From Gemmatimonadaceae bacterium (GTDB lineage Bacteria; Gemmatimonadota; Gemmatimonadetes; Gemmatimonadales; Gemmatimonadaceae): a stretch of DNA of 64,000 nucleotides. This document shows positions 49,930-59,625 of this stretch, piece after piece. The stretch covers positions 87,479 to 151,478 of the forward strand of contig JACVCD010000012.1 of the NCBI GenBank assembly GCA_016742275.1, in the 5' to 3' direction. The translations under genes were made by a program, and so were the position numbers. The notes below the pieces were generated by a model. That model saw nothing but the letters and a program-made list of their open reading frames with translations, was not told the DNA's origin and searched no databases. Numbering within the stretch: position 1 is the first letter of the stretch; every line of letters starts with the position of its first letter.

Positions 49930-52443
49930 TCAGGAGGCCTGGGGGGTAGGGCTCAGTACCCGGAATTCCAGCTTGTCCTTCTCGGTGGACGACACCGCAA
50001 CCTCGATTTCGTCCCCTCGCGAGAACTCTCCGGTCAGGATCTTCTCGGAGAGAGGATCCTCGACGTAGCGCTGGATGGCCCGCTTGAGCGGACGGGCGCC
50101 GAAGTGCTCGTCATGCCCATGATCCACCAGGAACTTCGTGGACTCCTCGGTCAGCTTGATCGTGATCTCCTCTTCGGCCAAGCGCTTCTGCACGTCGGCA
50201 AACAGGATGGACACGATCTGCGAGATGTGCTCCTTGCCCAGCGGGTGGAACACGATCACGTCGTCCAGTCGGTTCAGGAACTCGGGATTGAACACCCGAC
50301 CCATCTCCTCCTTCACCTTGTCCGCGATGCGCTCGAAGTCTCCCCGGGCATCGTTCGTGGCAAAGCCCAGCGACTTACCCTTCGTGATGTCCTTGGCGCC
50401 CACGTTGGACGTCATGATCACCACCGTGTTCTTGAAGTCGATGACGCGGCCGTAGTTGTCGGTGAGGTGACCCTCATCGAGCACCTGCAGCAGGATGTTG
50501 AACACATCCGGGTGCGCCTTTTCGATTTCGTCGAGCAGAATGACGCTGTACGGCTTCCGGCGAACGGCCTTGGTGAGGGTGCCCGAGTCTTCGTAACCCA
50601 CATAGCCCGGCGGCGCGCCAATGAGACGCGACACGGAGAACTTCTCCATGTACTCGCTCATGTCCACGCGAATGAGTGCCGACGCATCGGCAAACATGAA
50701 CTTGGCCAGTGAACGCGCCAGTTCGGTCTTACCGACACCCGTGGGGCCGGAGAAGATGAACGAGCCGATCGGACGACGCGGATCCTTGAGACCTGCGCGG
50801 CTGCGGCGGATGGAGCGGGCAAGCGCCTTGATGGCCTCATCCTGGCCCACCACGGTGCCATGCAGCTCGTCTTCCATGCGCAGGAGACGTGAGGTCTCGG
50901 CTTCCTGCAAGCGCGTAACGGGGATGCCCGTCCAGCGGCTCACGATGAAGGAGATCTCTTCTTCACCCAGCGTGGGGCGGAACGATTGACGCCGCTGCTC
51001 CCACTCTTCCTGCTTGCGGCGGATCTCCGCCTGCAGTTCACGCTCGTTGTCTCGCAGCGAAGCCGCGCGCTCGAAGTTCTGATCGCGCACCGCCGCTTCC
51101 TTCTCGGCGTTGATCTTTTCGAGCTGTTCCTTGAGGTCCGCCACTTCAGCCGGCGGCACCTGCGCGGCCAAACGCGCGCGTGCGCCTGCTTCGTCGATGA
51201 CGTCGATGGCCTTGTCCGGCAGGAAGCGATCGGTGATGTAGCGTTCCGACAGCTTGGCAGCGGCCAACAACGTTTCGTCGGGGATGTTCACGCGGTGATG
51301 ATCCTCGTACTTCTTGCGAAGCCCCTGCAGGATCTGCACGGTCTCTTCGATTGAAGGCGGATCAACCACAACGGTCTGGAAGCGACGCTCGAGGGCGCCG
51401 TCCTTTTCGATGTACTTGCGATACTCGTTCAGCGTGGACGCACCAACGCACTGCAGCTCGCCGCGCGCGAGCGCCGGCTTGAGCATGTTGCTGGCGTCGA
51501 TCGCACCTTCGGCCGCACCAGCACCCACGAGCGTGTGCAGCTCGTCGATGAACAGGATGACTTGCTTGTTCTGCGCGATCTCGTTCATGACCGCCTTGAG
51601 GCGCTCTTCGAACTGACCACGATACTTGGTGCCGGCAATGACGGCTGCCATGTCGAGCGACAGCACGCGATTGTCACGCAACGAGTCCGGGCAGTCGCCA
51701 TTGGCGATGAGCTGCGCGAGCCCCTCGACAATGGCCGTCTTGCCCACACCCGGCTCGCCGATGAGCACCGGATTGTTCTTCTTGCGGCGCGTGAGCACTT
51801 CCATGACGCGCTCGATTTCCTTCGCGCGGCCGATCGTGGGATCGAGCTGTCCTTCCGCAGCCAGCTGCGTGAGGTCGCGGCAAAAATGATCGAGTGCCGG
51901 AGTCTTGCTCTTCTTCTCGCCCTTCTGGGACGAGGCCGCCGATGGCGGAGCGCCCGTACTGGCCTTCTCGGCCGGGGGCTGCTGTCCACCCTGGGGCATT
52001 TCGGTGCCGAGCAGGCGCAGGGTCTCCGCGCGCGCGGCCTCGAGATTGACGCCGGCGTCCGTCAACACCTGCGCGGCAATGCCCTTCTCCTCACGGAGAA
52101 GACCAAGCAACAGATGTTCGGTACCGACATAGCTGTGGTTGAGATCACGTGCCTCGGCCATGGCCAATTCCAGGACCTTCTTCGCACGCGACGTATACGG
52201 CAGATCGGGGCCGGTGGCCTGCGCCGCCTTCCCCTTCTTGACCGTATCCTCGATTTTCTGCGTGACGTCGTCGAGATCGACGCTAAGGTTTTGCAGCACC
52301 GCCGCCGCAACCCCTTCGCCTTCGCGGATCAGGCCGAGCAGAATGTGCTCTGTGCCCACGTACTCATGGTGCAGGCGCGCCGCTTCTTCGCGCGCCATGG
52401 CCAGGACCTTCCGCACCCGCTCGGTGAAGTTGTAGCCGTTCAT
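49930..52443 (-). CDS. clpC: ATP-dependent Clp protease ATPase subunit ClpC
   Basis: AAA+ unfoldase feeding ClpP. 837 residues. Two Clp-N repeats at about 1-150 ([36 protein letters not shown] and [34 protein letters not shown]), AAA-1 with [15 protein letters not shown], a UVR/M-domain ([18 protein letters not shown]) and AAA-2 with [16 protein letters not shown]. The UVR-containing middle domain and the link to mcsAB mark it as ClpC and not ClpA or ClpB. Arginine-phosphorylated proteins are its targets in Bacillus. Confidence 0.96.
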   Translation of the reverse strand: MNGYNFTERVRKVLAMAREEAARLHHEYVGTEHILLGLIREGEGVAAAVLQNLSVDLDDVTQKIEDTVKKGKAAQATGPDLPYTSRAKKVLELAMAEARDLNHSYVGTEHLLLGLLREEKGIAAQVLTDAGVNLEAARAETLRLLGTEMPQGGQQPPAEKASTGAPPSAASSQKGEKKSKTPALDHFCRDLTQLAAEGQLDPTIGRAKEIERVMEVLTRRKKNNPVLIGEPGVGKTAIVEGLAQLIANGDCPDSLRDNRVLSLDMAAVIAGTKYRGQFEERLKAVMNEIAQNKQVILFIDELHTLVGAGAAEGAIDASNMLKPALARGELQCVGASTLNEYRKYIEKDGALERRFQTVVVDPPSIEETVQILQGLRKKYEDHHRVNIPDETLLAAAKLSERYITDRFLPDKAIDVIDEAGARARLAAQVPPAEVADLKEQLEKINAEKEAAVRDQNFERAASLRDNERELQAEIRRKQEEWEQRRQSFRPTLGEEEISFIVSRWTGIPVTRLQEAETSRLLRMEDELHGTVVGQDEAIKALARSIRRSRAGLKDPRRPIGSFIFSGPTGVGKTELARSLAKFMFADASALIRVDMSEYMEKFSVSRLIGAPPGYVGYEDSGTLTKAVRRKPYSVILLDEIEKAHPDVFNILLQVLDEGHLTDNYGRVIDFKNTVVIMTSNVGAKDITKGKSLGFATNDARGDFERIADKVKEEMGRVFNPEFLNRLDDVIVFHPLGKEHISQIVSILFADVQKRLAEEEITIKLTEESTKFLVDHGHDEHFGARPLKRAIQRYVEDPLSEKILTGEFSRGDEIEVAVSSTEKDKLEFRVLSPTPQAS

Positions 52444-52471
52444 CGTCCCCTCAGGGTCGTTGGGAAGCGGA

Positions 52472-53572
52472 TCATTCGACGCCGCCGCCTTCGCTCACCA
52501 GCACCTGCCGCACATACTTCGCGCGCGCCAGACTGGCCTCACTGTCTGTCAGCACTTTCCCCTCGCCGTGGGAGAGATGTGCTGCTTGTGCAAAGATCAG
52601 GAGCTTGTTGAGAGTGTATACACTGAGCCCAGTGATCAGTTTCAGACCGACCGCCAGTCGCACGCCACTCAGGTAGTTCATGGCTTCATCGAATGTCAAA
52701 CTGCGGGCATACCGCAGCGTGCCATACGCGCGCCACAACTTGTCCTCGATAATATAGCCCGCGTCACGCACCAGAACACGTCGTGCTTCCTCCTCGCGCT
52801 CGATTACATGACGTACGACGCGCACGAGCAGATCCTGCAACTCGTCTTCCGACCGTCCCAGTGTGGTCTGGTTGGACAGCTGAAAGAAATTGCCCACCAC
52901 CTCGCTGCCTTCGCCGTAAAGCCCCCGGTAGGTGAGCCCCATCTGCTGCAAACCGGCCAGGACCTTGCCGATCTCCTTGGTCAGCACGAGCCCCGGCAAA
53001 TGAATCAAGACCGAGGCGCGCAATCCGGTTCCCGTATTCGTGGGACAGGCCGTGAGGAACCCGAATTCCCGGTGGTACGCGTACGGAACCTGCGCCCCAA
53101 GCTCCCGATCCAGCTGCGAAACCGCCGCGTAGGCCTCGCCCACGGCAAACCCGGACCGCAGCGCTTGCAGCCGCAGGTGATCCTCCTCGTTGACGAGGAG
53201 TCCAACCGATTCGCCGAGGAACGTGGCGGCACCCGAGCGAACCGGGTGCTGCGGATCCAGACCCGCCAATTCCTTGCTGACGAGGTGGCGCTCATGCAGC
53301 AATTGGCGATCCACCGTCGATAACTCGTCGAGACGCACCAGCAAACTGCTCTGGAGTGAGGTCACTCCCGAGAGTGCGTCGCGAACCTGCGCCAGCATGC
53401 GCAGTCGCTCACCGTCGCGTGCACGCCCCGTGAAAGCATAGCCGGAAACGTTCCGCGCCAATCGCATCCGCGTGGAGATGACCACGTCGCTGTTGGGACC
53501 CGATGCATCCAGCCACCGCACGCCTCCATCTGGCAGCAATGACAAGTCGAGTCCGGGGCGCGGTGCCGTCAT
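52472..53572 (-). CDS. mcsB: Protein-arginine kinase McsB
   Basis: Phosphorylates arginines to tag proteins for ClpCP. 366 residues, with the phosphagen-kinase catalytic domain: VVISTRMRLARNVSGYAF (nucleotide-binding arginines), REFGFLTACPTNTGTGLRASVLIHLPGL with the reactive Cys176, and a C-terminal DNTL-like helical region. It overlaps mcsA by four bases and precedes clpC by 28 bases. The kinase motifs are intact. Confidence 0.95.
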   Translation of the reverse strand: MTAPRPGLDLSLLPDGGVRWLDASGPNSDVVISTRMRLARNVSGYAFTGRARDGERLRMLAQVRDALSGVTSLQSSLLVRLDELSTVDRQLLHERHLVSKELAGLDPQHPVRSGAATFLGESVGLLVNEEDHLRLQALRSGFAVGEAYAAVSQLDRELGAQVPYAYHREFGFLTACPTNTGTGLRASVLIHLPGLVLTKEIGKVLAGLQQMGLTYRGLYGEGSEVVGNFFQLSNQTTLGRSEDELQDLLVRVVRHVIEREEEARRVLVRDAGYIIEDKLWRAYGTLRYARSLTFDEAMNYLSGVRLAVGLKLITGLSVYTLNKLLIFAQAAHLSHGEGKVLTDSEASLARAKYVRQVLVSEGGGVE

Positions 53573-54066
53573 ACAGCCTCCGTTTCGAGCACGCGAATGC
53601 GATCACGCAACTCGGCCGCGAGTTCGAACTGTTCGGACTCCACAGCTCGACGCAACCGATCGCGCAAATCGTGCAGCGTATCCGGCTTGTCGATCAAATG
53701 AGTCGAAGGTGTTTCGTAGCGATGCCCGACGTGGCGGGAACTGCCATGCAACCGGCGCAGCAATTCGCGCAGGCTGTTCTCCATGGCATCGTAGCAATGC
53801 GGGCATCCGAGCCGTCCGCTCGCACGAAAATCCCGCGCCGTTGCGCCGCAGAAGCTGCAGGTTGATGCATCTTCGTTGGTGCTGGGCGCTTGCTGCTGAA
53901 CGGCTTGTAGAATGTCACCGAGAGGGTGCTGCGGAACGGACAACGTGGTTTCAACGCCCTTGGCCGCAGCGCACTTCTCGCACAGATGGAGCTGCGTGAC
54001 CGCGTTGTCCACGATCCGCGTCAGGTGCACAACCGCGTCGCGCTCCTTGCAGTTGTCGCAAAGCAT
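53569..54066 (-). CDS. mcsA: McsA-like zinc protein, activator of McsB
   Basis: 165 residues with four CxxC pairs (C3/C6, C29/C32, C70/C73, C88/C91), predicted to bind zinc, and a C-terminal UVR motif (about 132-160, LRRAVESEQFELAAELRDRI). In Bacillus McsA stimulates McsB kinase activity and links it to ClpC. The gene starts one base after lolD (TGATG) and overlaps mcsB. No ctsR repressor gene is present beside it, unlike the Firmicute operon. Confidence 0.92.
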   Translation of the reverse strand: MLCDNCKERDAVVHLTRIVDNAVTQLHLCEKCAAAKGVETTLSVPQHPLGDILQAVQQQAPSTNEDASTCSFCGATARDFRASGRLGCPHCYDAMENSLRELLRRLHGSSRHVGHRYETPSTHLIDKPDTLHDLRDRLRRAVESEQFELAAELRDRIRVLETEAV

Positions 54067-54824
54067 CAGCTCCCTCCGTGAACGTCCGACTCCACCAGCC
54101 GCCCCCCCGTCAAGGATAGTACCCGATCAGCGCGGGCGGCCAGCGACTGATTGTGCGTAACCACCACCAACCCCAGCGATTGCTCTCTCGCCAGTTCGGC
54201 AAACAAATCATGCAGCAATTCAGCGTTGTACCGGTCGAGATTGCCACTGGGTTCGTCTGCCAACAGAACTGCGGGGCGACTTGCCAGCGCACGCGCCACC
54301 GCTGTGCGCTGCTGCTCGCCGCCCGACATGGCTGCGGGCCGATGATGCAGCCGTCCACCGAGCCCAACACGCTGGAGCAGCTCAGTCGCACGTCCCCGCG
54401 CCACCGACTCCTCCTCACCAGATATCCGCATCGGCATCATGACGTTCTCCAATGCCGAAAATTCCCGAAGTAGGTGATGAAACTGAAAGACAAACCCGGC
54501 TGTGCGATTGCGCAGCGCGTCGATGGCTTCGTCCGCCAATGACTCCACCGCCTGTCCGGCGAGCCGAATTCTTCCCGCCGTCGGACGATCGAGAGCGCCA
54601 AGCACGTGCAGCAACGTGCTCTTTCCCGCCCCGCTTTCTCCAACGATGGCGACCATTTCACCGCGACTGATACTGATGGAGACTTCGTCGAGAACGCGAA
54701 TGACCGCGCCATCGCCGCCTCGATACTCCATCACTACGCCTTCGGCACTGACCACGGTCTCACGACCGTGGCTTGGTTCAGCGCTCGGCGCAGACTTCAA
54801 CGATTCGTTGGTGGGTTCACTCAT
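54066..54824 (-). CDS. lolD: Lipoprotein-releasing ABC transporter ATPase LolD
   Basis: Powers extraction of lipoproteins from the inner membrane. 252 residues. Walker A GESGAGKSTLLHVLG, LolD-type Q-loop RTAGFVFQFHHLLREFSALENVMMP, signature MSGGEQQRTAVARAL, Walker B VLLADEPSGNLD. It overlaps the permease gene by eight bases. The roughly 20-residue N-terminal extension is unstructured. Confidence 0.93.
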   Translation of the reverse strand: MSEPTNESLKSAPSAEPSHGRETVVSAEGVVMEYRGGDGAVIRVLDEVSISISRGEMVAIVGESGAGKSTLLHVLGALDRPTAGRIRLAGQAVESLADEAIDALRNRTAGFVFQFHHLLREFSALENVMMPMRISGEEESVARGRATELLQRVGLGGRLHHRPAAMSGGEQQRTAVARALASRPAVLLADEPSGNLDRYNAELLHDLFAELAREQSLGLVVVTHNQSLAARADRVLSLTGGRLVESDVHGGS

Positions 54825-56061
54825 GGCGAATGGCCTCCACCGGGTAGAGGCGCGCCGCCTGCGACGCAGGGTACAGCGTCGCGAGTGTGGAGACCGTCAT
54901 ACTGACCACCACGATCAACAACATGTCTGCGGACTCAAGTCGCACCGGCAAGTGATCAATGAGATACACCGATGGGTCCAGCTGAATGAGGCGCTTGGCT
55001 TCGAGCAGGTAGGCCAGAAAAACCCCGAGAAGAAGCCCGGCGGTGGTACCCACCGCACCAATCACCATGCCCTGATAGAGAAAGACTCGGCGGATGGACC
55101 GCGCGGGAAGACCCATCGCCCGCAGGATGCCGATTTCACGCGTCTTGTCCGACACAACCATCGTAAGCGTACTCACGATGTTGAACGCGGCCACCACAAA
55201 AATCAGCAAGAGAATGAATCCCATGCCGAGTTTTTCGAGGCTCAGTGCCTGAAAGAATGAGCGATTGTGTTCCTGCCAGGACACCGCACGCACCGGCGCG
55301 GTAAGGGTGGCACGCAACGTGTCGGCAACCATCGGGGCCGCATTGCGATCGAGCGTGCGCACTTCGATACCGGTCACGTCACGATCGATGCCGGCAATGC
55401 GCTGCGCCGTTTCCAGCGCCACATATGCCCAGCCATCGTCGTAGTCATACATGCCCGTCTCGAACAAACCGGCCACGACCAGCGAATCGTAACCCGGCAC
55501 CATCATGCCGGTCGCCGCATTCATGCCGAGCGTACCCACACCGTAGAACACCACGGTATCACCTGGGAACGCACTCAACTTGGACGCCAGAAGTTTGCCG
55601 AGGACAACCGCCGGCAGACTCACACCCTCCCGGCGAAAGGCGAACTCTCCAAGAATGGCGTGACGCCGAATGGCCGTGATCTCTCCGTCGCTTACTGGGG
55701 CCAGCCCCACGATCTGCGCACCCGTGGGATAGCCGCGCAGATTGCTGACCAATCCCTGTGTCTGCACGAAGGGCGCCGCCTGCATCACACCGGGCGCCTT
55801 GCGCACCTGTTCGAGCACCGGCTGCCACTCCGAGAGACGCATGTCGGCGCCGTACGGCAGCACACGCACATCAGGACTGCCCACCAGAATCTTTTCCCGG
55901 ATGTCGGTCTGCAGACCGTTCATCACACCCATGATGATGATGAGTGCACTGACGCCCACCACCACCCCGGCGATCGAGATGACGCTGATGAATGACAACA
56001 GCCGCGATCCACGCCGACTGCGCAAGTAACGCCACGCAATCGCCATCTCGAGCGCACGCAT
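54817..56061 (-). CDS. lolC: Lipoprotein-releasing system permease LolC/LolE
   Basis: MacB/FtsX-type permease, 414 residues from ATG 56061 (an earlier in-frame start would overlap lysS). One N-terminal transmembrane helix (LLSFISVISIAGVVVGVSALIIIMGVMNGLQ), a periplasmic domain (about 50-270) and three C-terminal helices with MGFILLLIFVVAAFNIVSTLTMVVSDKTREIGILRAMG. Only one permease gene is found, so it probably acts as a homodimer (LolF-like arrangement) with lolD, as in many non-enteric bacteria. Confidence 0.9.
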   Translation of the reverse strand: MRALEMAIAWRYLRSRRGSRLLSFISVISIAGVVVGVSALIIIMGVMNGLQTDIREKILVGSPDVRVLPYGADMRLSEWQPVLEQVRKAPGVMQAAPFVQTQGLVSNLRGYPTGAQIVGLAPVSDGEITAIRRHAILGEFAFRREGVSLPAVVLGKLLASKLSAFPGDTVVFYGVGTLGMNAATGMMVPGYDSLVVAGLFETGMYDYDDGWAYVALETAQRIAGIDRDVTGIEVRTLDRNAAPMVADTLRATLTAPVRAVSWQEHNRSFFQALSLEKLGMGFILLLIFVVAAFNIVSTLTMVVSDKTREIGILRAMGLPARSIRRVFLYQGMVIGAVGTTAGLLLGVFLAYLLEAKRLIQLDPSVYLIDHLPVRLESADMLLIVVVSMTVSTLATLYPASQAARLYPVEAIRHE

Positions 56062-56065
56062 ACGA

Positions 56066-57556
56066 CTACTCCGGGCGCATAGTGGGGAACAGAATAACAT
56101 CGCGAATGTTCGCCGTATCAGTCAGATACATGAACAGGCGGTCGATGCCGATACCCACACCACCCGTCGGTGGCATACCGTACTCCATGGCGCGAAGATA
56201 GTCCTCGTCAACGCCACTGGCCTCGTCGTCACCTGCAGCACGCAGTGCGGCCTGCGCTTCGAAGCGTTCACGCTGATCGATAGGGTCGTTGAGTTCGGAG
56301 AAGGCGTTGGCCAGTTCCTTGCCCTTCGCAAACAACTCGAAGCGCTCGGTAATGCCCTCCGGACCGCCACGCTTGGGCTTCGCCAATGGCGAAAGCTCCT
56401 TGGGATAGTCCACGACAAACGTGGGCGTATCGATACGCGACTCCACGAGTTCCTGGAACATCTCGTCCAGCACCTTGGGTCGACTCAGCGTGGCGACCTT
56501 CGCCACACCGATGCGTTCGGCCATAGTCCGAAGCTCTGCATCAGTCGCCGCCATAACATCGGCACCGACGGCCTTGGAGAGGCTCGGCACCCACTCGATG
56601 CGCGGGAATGGCGTCACCAACTGCGGCACCTTGTCGCCCACATGCGGGATGCCACGCACCGCTTCTGCTGCGGCAACGAGCAGCGACTCCACACGACCCA
56701 TCATGGTGGTGTAGTCGGCATACGCTTCGTAGAACTCAAGCATCGTGAACTCCGGATTGTGCGTCCGGTCGATGCCTTCGTTGCGGAAGTCGTGGCCGAT
56801 TTCGTACACGCGCTCAAATCCGCCCACGATAAGGCGCTTGAGGTACAACTCGTCAGCAATGCGCAGGTACAGCGGCATGTCGAGCGTGTTGTGATGCGTC
56901 GTGAATGGACGCGCCGCCGCGCCGCCGTACAACGGCTGCAGCACCGGCGTCTCCACCTCGAGGTATCCCAACCCATCCAGATGCGAACGGATGGCCCGCG
57001 TCAGTACCGAACGCGCGCGAAACAGCGCACGCACTTCGGGATGCACTGCAAGATCGGCGTAACGCTGACGCGCACGCTGTTCGGTGTCACTGAACGCGGA
57101 ATAGCGCACGAGTTCACCATCGACCACCTGCTCCTTGCCCAGCGGTAGTGCACGCAGCGACTTGGACAGCAGTTCGGCATGCGTGACCTTCACCGTCGCT
57201 TCACCGGTGCGCGTGCGCATCATGGTGCCACGCGCACCAACCCAATCGCCGAGGTCGTAGTCGCCAAGCTGCGCGAACAGCTCGTCGCCCAGCTCATCCT
57301 TGCGGAAGTAGAGCTGCACACGGCCGTCCATATCAGCCAGGTGGGCAAAGGCCGTCTTGCCCTGACCGCGCCACGAGACGAGACGCCCCGCAACCGAGAC
57401 AGCAGGGCCTTCCTCGGCTTCACCCAGCGCAGCAATCGCTTCCAACGCCGTATGCGTGCGATCGAACGAATAGCCAAACGGCTCCACGCCAGCAGCACGC
57501 AGCCGATCCAGCTTTTCACGGCGCGCCTGCATCACAAAGTTCAGTTCTTCACTCAC
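56066..57556 (-). CDS. lysS: Lysyl-tRNA synthetase, class II
   Basis: 496 residues from GTG 57556, overlapping the prfB stop. OB-fold anticodon domain at about 60-170; class II motif 2 around FRNEGIDRTHNPEFTMLEFYEAYADY and motif 3 GVGIGIDRLFMYLTDTANIRDVILFP near the C-terminus. The prfB-lysS order is also found in E. coli. No internal irregularity seen. Confidence 0.97.
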   Translation of the reverse strand: MSEELNFVMQARREKLDRLRAAGVEPFGYSFDRTHTALEAIAALGEAEEGPAVSVAGRLVSWRGQGKTAFAHLADMDGRVQLYFRKDELGDELFAQLGDYDLGDWVGARGTMMRTRTGEATVKVTHAELLSKSLRALPLGKEQVVDGELVRYSAFSDTEQRARQRYADLAVHPEVRALFRARSVLTRAIRSHLDGLGYLEVETPVLQPLYGGAAARPFTTHHNTLDMPLYLRIADELYLKRLIVGGFERVYEIGHDFRNEGIDRTHNPEFTMLEFYEAYADYTTMMGRVESLLVAAAEAVRGIPHVGDKVPQLVTPFPRIEWVPSLSKAVGADVMAATDAELRTMAERIGVAKVATLSRPKVLDEMFQELVESRIDTPTFVVDYPKELSPLAKPKRGGPEGITERFELFAKGKELANAFSELNDPIDQRERFEAQAALRAAGDDEASGVDEDYLRAMEYGMPPTGGVGIGIDRLFMYLTDTANIRDVILFPTMRPE

Positions 57557-58678
57557 GACACACCTCCCTCAGCGCTCGCGACGCTCTCCTGCTTGAGGTA
57601 CGCCTGAATGAATGGATCGATATCGCCGTCCATCACCTTCTGCACATCGGCGATCTTGAGCTCGGTGCGGTGGTCGTTGACCATCGTATAGGGCTGAAAG
57701 ACGTAGCTGCGGATCTGACTGCCGAAGGACACGTCCTGTTTGTTGGCATCGAACGCGGCCTTCACGGCCGCCTGTTTGTCCGCTTCAAGCTGGTACAGTT
57801 TGTTCTTCAGCTGCTTCATGGCAGTCGCTTTGTTCTTGAATTGCGACCGCTCGGCCTGCGAAGCACACACAATACCGGTTGGAATGTGCGTGATGCGGAC
57901 GGCCGACGATGTCTTGTTGACGTGCTGGCCACCCGCACCTGACGCGCGATACACATCGATCCGCAGATCCTCTTCGCGGATTTCGATGTTGATTTCTTCG
58001 TTCACCACCGGATACACAAACACGGACGCAAAACTCGTGTGGCGACGCGCCTGCGAGTCGAAGGGCGAAATGCGTACGAGGCGATGCACTCCGGACTCGG
58101 GCCGCAGGAAGCCGTAGGCATACTGACCCTTGATTTCCATGACGGCGCCCTTGATGCCGGCTTCTTCCCCTTCGGAAAGATCAAGCATTTCGATCTCAAA
58201 GCCTTTGCGTTCCGCCCACCGCGTATACAGGCGAAACAGCATGCTGGCCCAGTCCTGTGCTTCTGTGCCTCCGGCACCCGCGCTGATTTCCACCTGCGCA
58301 TCGCGGTAGTCATCTCGACCACGCAGCAGCGATTTGAGCTCGAAGGCATCAAGTTCCGCGACGATGCGCTCGACTTCACTGTCGAGATCCTCACCCATCG
58401 CCTCATCGGGCTCAAGCGACAGCAGCTCGTCGAGTTCACGCGCGCCCTGAATGCGCGCGGACAATGCGTCAGTGGGTTCCACCCACCCCTTGAGCACCTT
58501 GACCTGCTGGACGATGTCCCGTGCATGGTCCTGGTCGTTCCAGAACGCCGCGTCCGACATCTCCTCTTCGTAGGCGCTCAGCGTCGAGCGCTTGCTCTCG
58601 ACGTCAAAGATACCTCCGCATATCCGCGAGTCGTTCTTCCGACCGCGCGAGCACCCTCAGACGTTCGCCGTCCTGCAT
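57553..58678 (-). CDS. prfB: Peptide chain release factor 2, with +1 programmed frameshift
   Basis: Releases peptides at UGA and UAA stops. The true gene starts at ATG 58678 behind a GGAGGAG ribosome-binding site. After 24 codons an in-frame TGA follows CTT; a +1 slip at CTTTGAC joins the main frame, giving 374 residues. The main frame alone would start at 58560, lacking the N-terminal helices. The GGQ motif (ASGAGGQHVNKTSSAVR) is intact and the specificity region reads FASVFVYP... with SPF nearby (ISPFDSQARRHTSF), the RF2-type tripeptide. The slip makes RF2 control its own level. Confidence 0.95.
58603..58617 (-). promoter_or_regulatory. prfB programmed +1 frameshift site
   Basis: On the - strand: an internal Shine-Dalgarno-like GGAGGT, then ATCTTTGAC, i.e. 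CTT codon 24, in-frame TGA codon 25 (58606-58604), C. The spacing and heptamer match the classical E. coli site CTTTGAC. Protein similarity resumes in the +1 frame as DVESKRSTLSAYEEEM. Confidence 0.95.
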
Positions 58679-58681
58679 TTA

Positions 58682-58688
58682 CTCCTCC
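58682..58688 (-). promoter_or_regulatory. Ribosome binding site of prfB
   Basis: GGAGGAG lies just upstream of the ATG at 58678, one of the best Shine-Dalgarno matches in the window. It fixes the prfB start before the frameshift. Confidence 0.8.
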
Positions 58689-58699
58689 ACGTACGAAAC

Positions 58700-58728
58700 G
58701 GGCCGCTTTCCGCAGGGGAAAGCGGCCC
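58700..58728 (-). terminator. Strong hairpin between the zinc-ribbon gene and prfB
   Basis: A perfect 12-bp GC-rich stem (58700-58711 with 58717-58728) with a five-base loop. On the - strand it is followed only by GTTTCG, so termination may be partial. It lies 11 bases before the prfB ribosome binding site and could end transcription of the upstream genes or act as an attenuator. Confidence 0.6.
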
Positions 58729-58830
58729 GGGTTGTGTCAGTCTCGTGACTTACCCTTGATGGCGTTCAAGTTATCGGGTCGGCGCACATCCCAACAGTCA
58801 CTCACCGAACTCGGGCCGAAGCCCACACAC

Positions 58831-59625
58831 TCAGAAGAGACGGCGCCCGCCAGCCAGAATATCGTTCAGCGCATCCTGGAAATGTGGGGACTGCTCTGCG
58901 ACGTCACGGCCCACCTGCTCCACATATTCCTCGTAGCTCTTCTTGATCTCTTCACGAAACAGTTGGCGCAGGGTGCCATCGCGCAACCCTTCTTCCCGCT
59001 TCTTCGGCTGATACGCCACCAGGTCTGACACCAGCGCTCGAGCCAATCGACGCGAGCGCTCGGCGGGATCGGCCTTTAGGAACGGATTGATGGGGCGCTT
59101 TCCGCCAGCTGGAGTCCCAGCAGAGTTTCCTACTGCCGGCGTGGCACTGACAGGTCGCACCGACAGCGGAGTGACCGCACGCGGTGTCGGCTGACGCACA
59201 CTCGAAAGTGGAGTGACCGTAGCTGACGCCACTGGTGTACGATTGCCCGGATTCCCTGGATTGATCGCCGTATTGGCGATCGGCGTTACGCGCCGGAGCG
59301 GCGGTGCATAGACCGGCGTGTTGCGGACCGGAACGACCGGGTTCGCAGCGGGTGTGGGGCGCGTGGAGGCAACGGCCGGTACGACCGCAGCAGCCGCGAC
59401 CGGCGTTGGTACCGAAGTAGGTGCCGGCGTCGCACGCGACACCCCACCGGCAAACGCCGGAACGGCCGCGGAAGCCGTTGACGGTGTAACCGATACCGGC
59501 AGTGTTCCGCCGGCGATGGCAATCACACCGCCACAGACCGAGCATCGTGCGCGGACACCGGTCGCCGGCACCTTGGCCGGATCAACGCGGAATACCGATC
59601 GACATTCAGGGCACGTGACGTTCAC
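58831..59625 (-). CDS. Zinc-ribbon (MJ0042-type) protein with long Pro/Ala/Thr linker
   Basis: 264 residues. The first 37 residues are an MJ0042-type zinc ribbon with CPEC and CSVCG pairs. A long low-complexity segment rich in Ala, Pro, Thr and Val follows (about 40-190), with no membrane helix. The C-terminal 75 residues are predicted helical (ERSRRLARALVSDLVAYQ; REEIKKSYEEYVEQVG) and may be a small globular domain. Known MJ0042 proteins are often of unknown function. It overlaps the GGDEF gene by four bases. Confidence 0.75.
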   Translation of the reverse strand: MNVTCPECRSVFRVDPAKVPATGVRARCSVCGGVIAIAGGTLPVSVTPSTASAAVPAFAGGVSRATPAPTSVPTPVAAAAVVPAVASTRPTPAANPVVPVRNTPVYAPPLRRVTPIANTAINPGNPGNRTPVASATVTPLSSVRQPTPRAVTPLSVRPVSATPAVGNSAGTPAGGKRPINPFLKADPAERSRRLARALVSDLVAYQPKKREEGLRDGTLRQLFREEIKKSYEEYVEQVGRDVAEQSPHFQDALNDILAGGRRLF

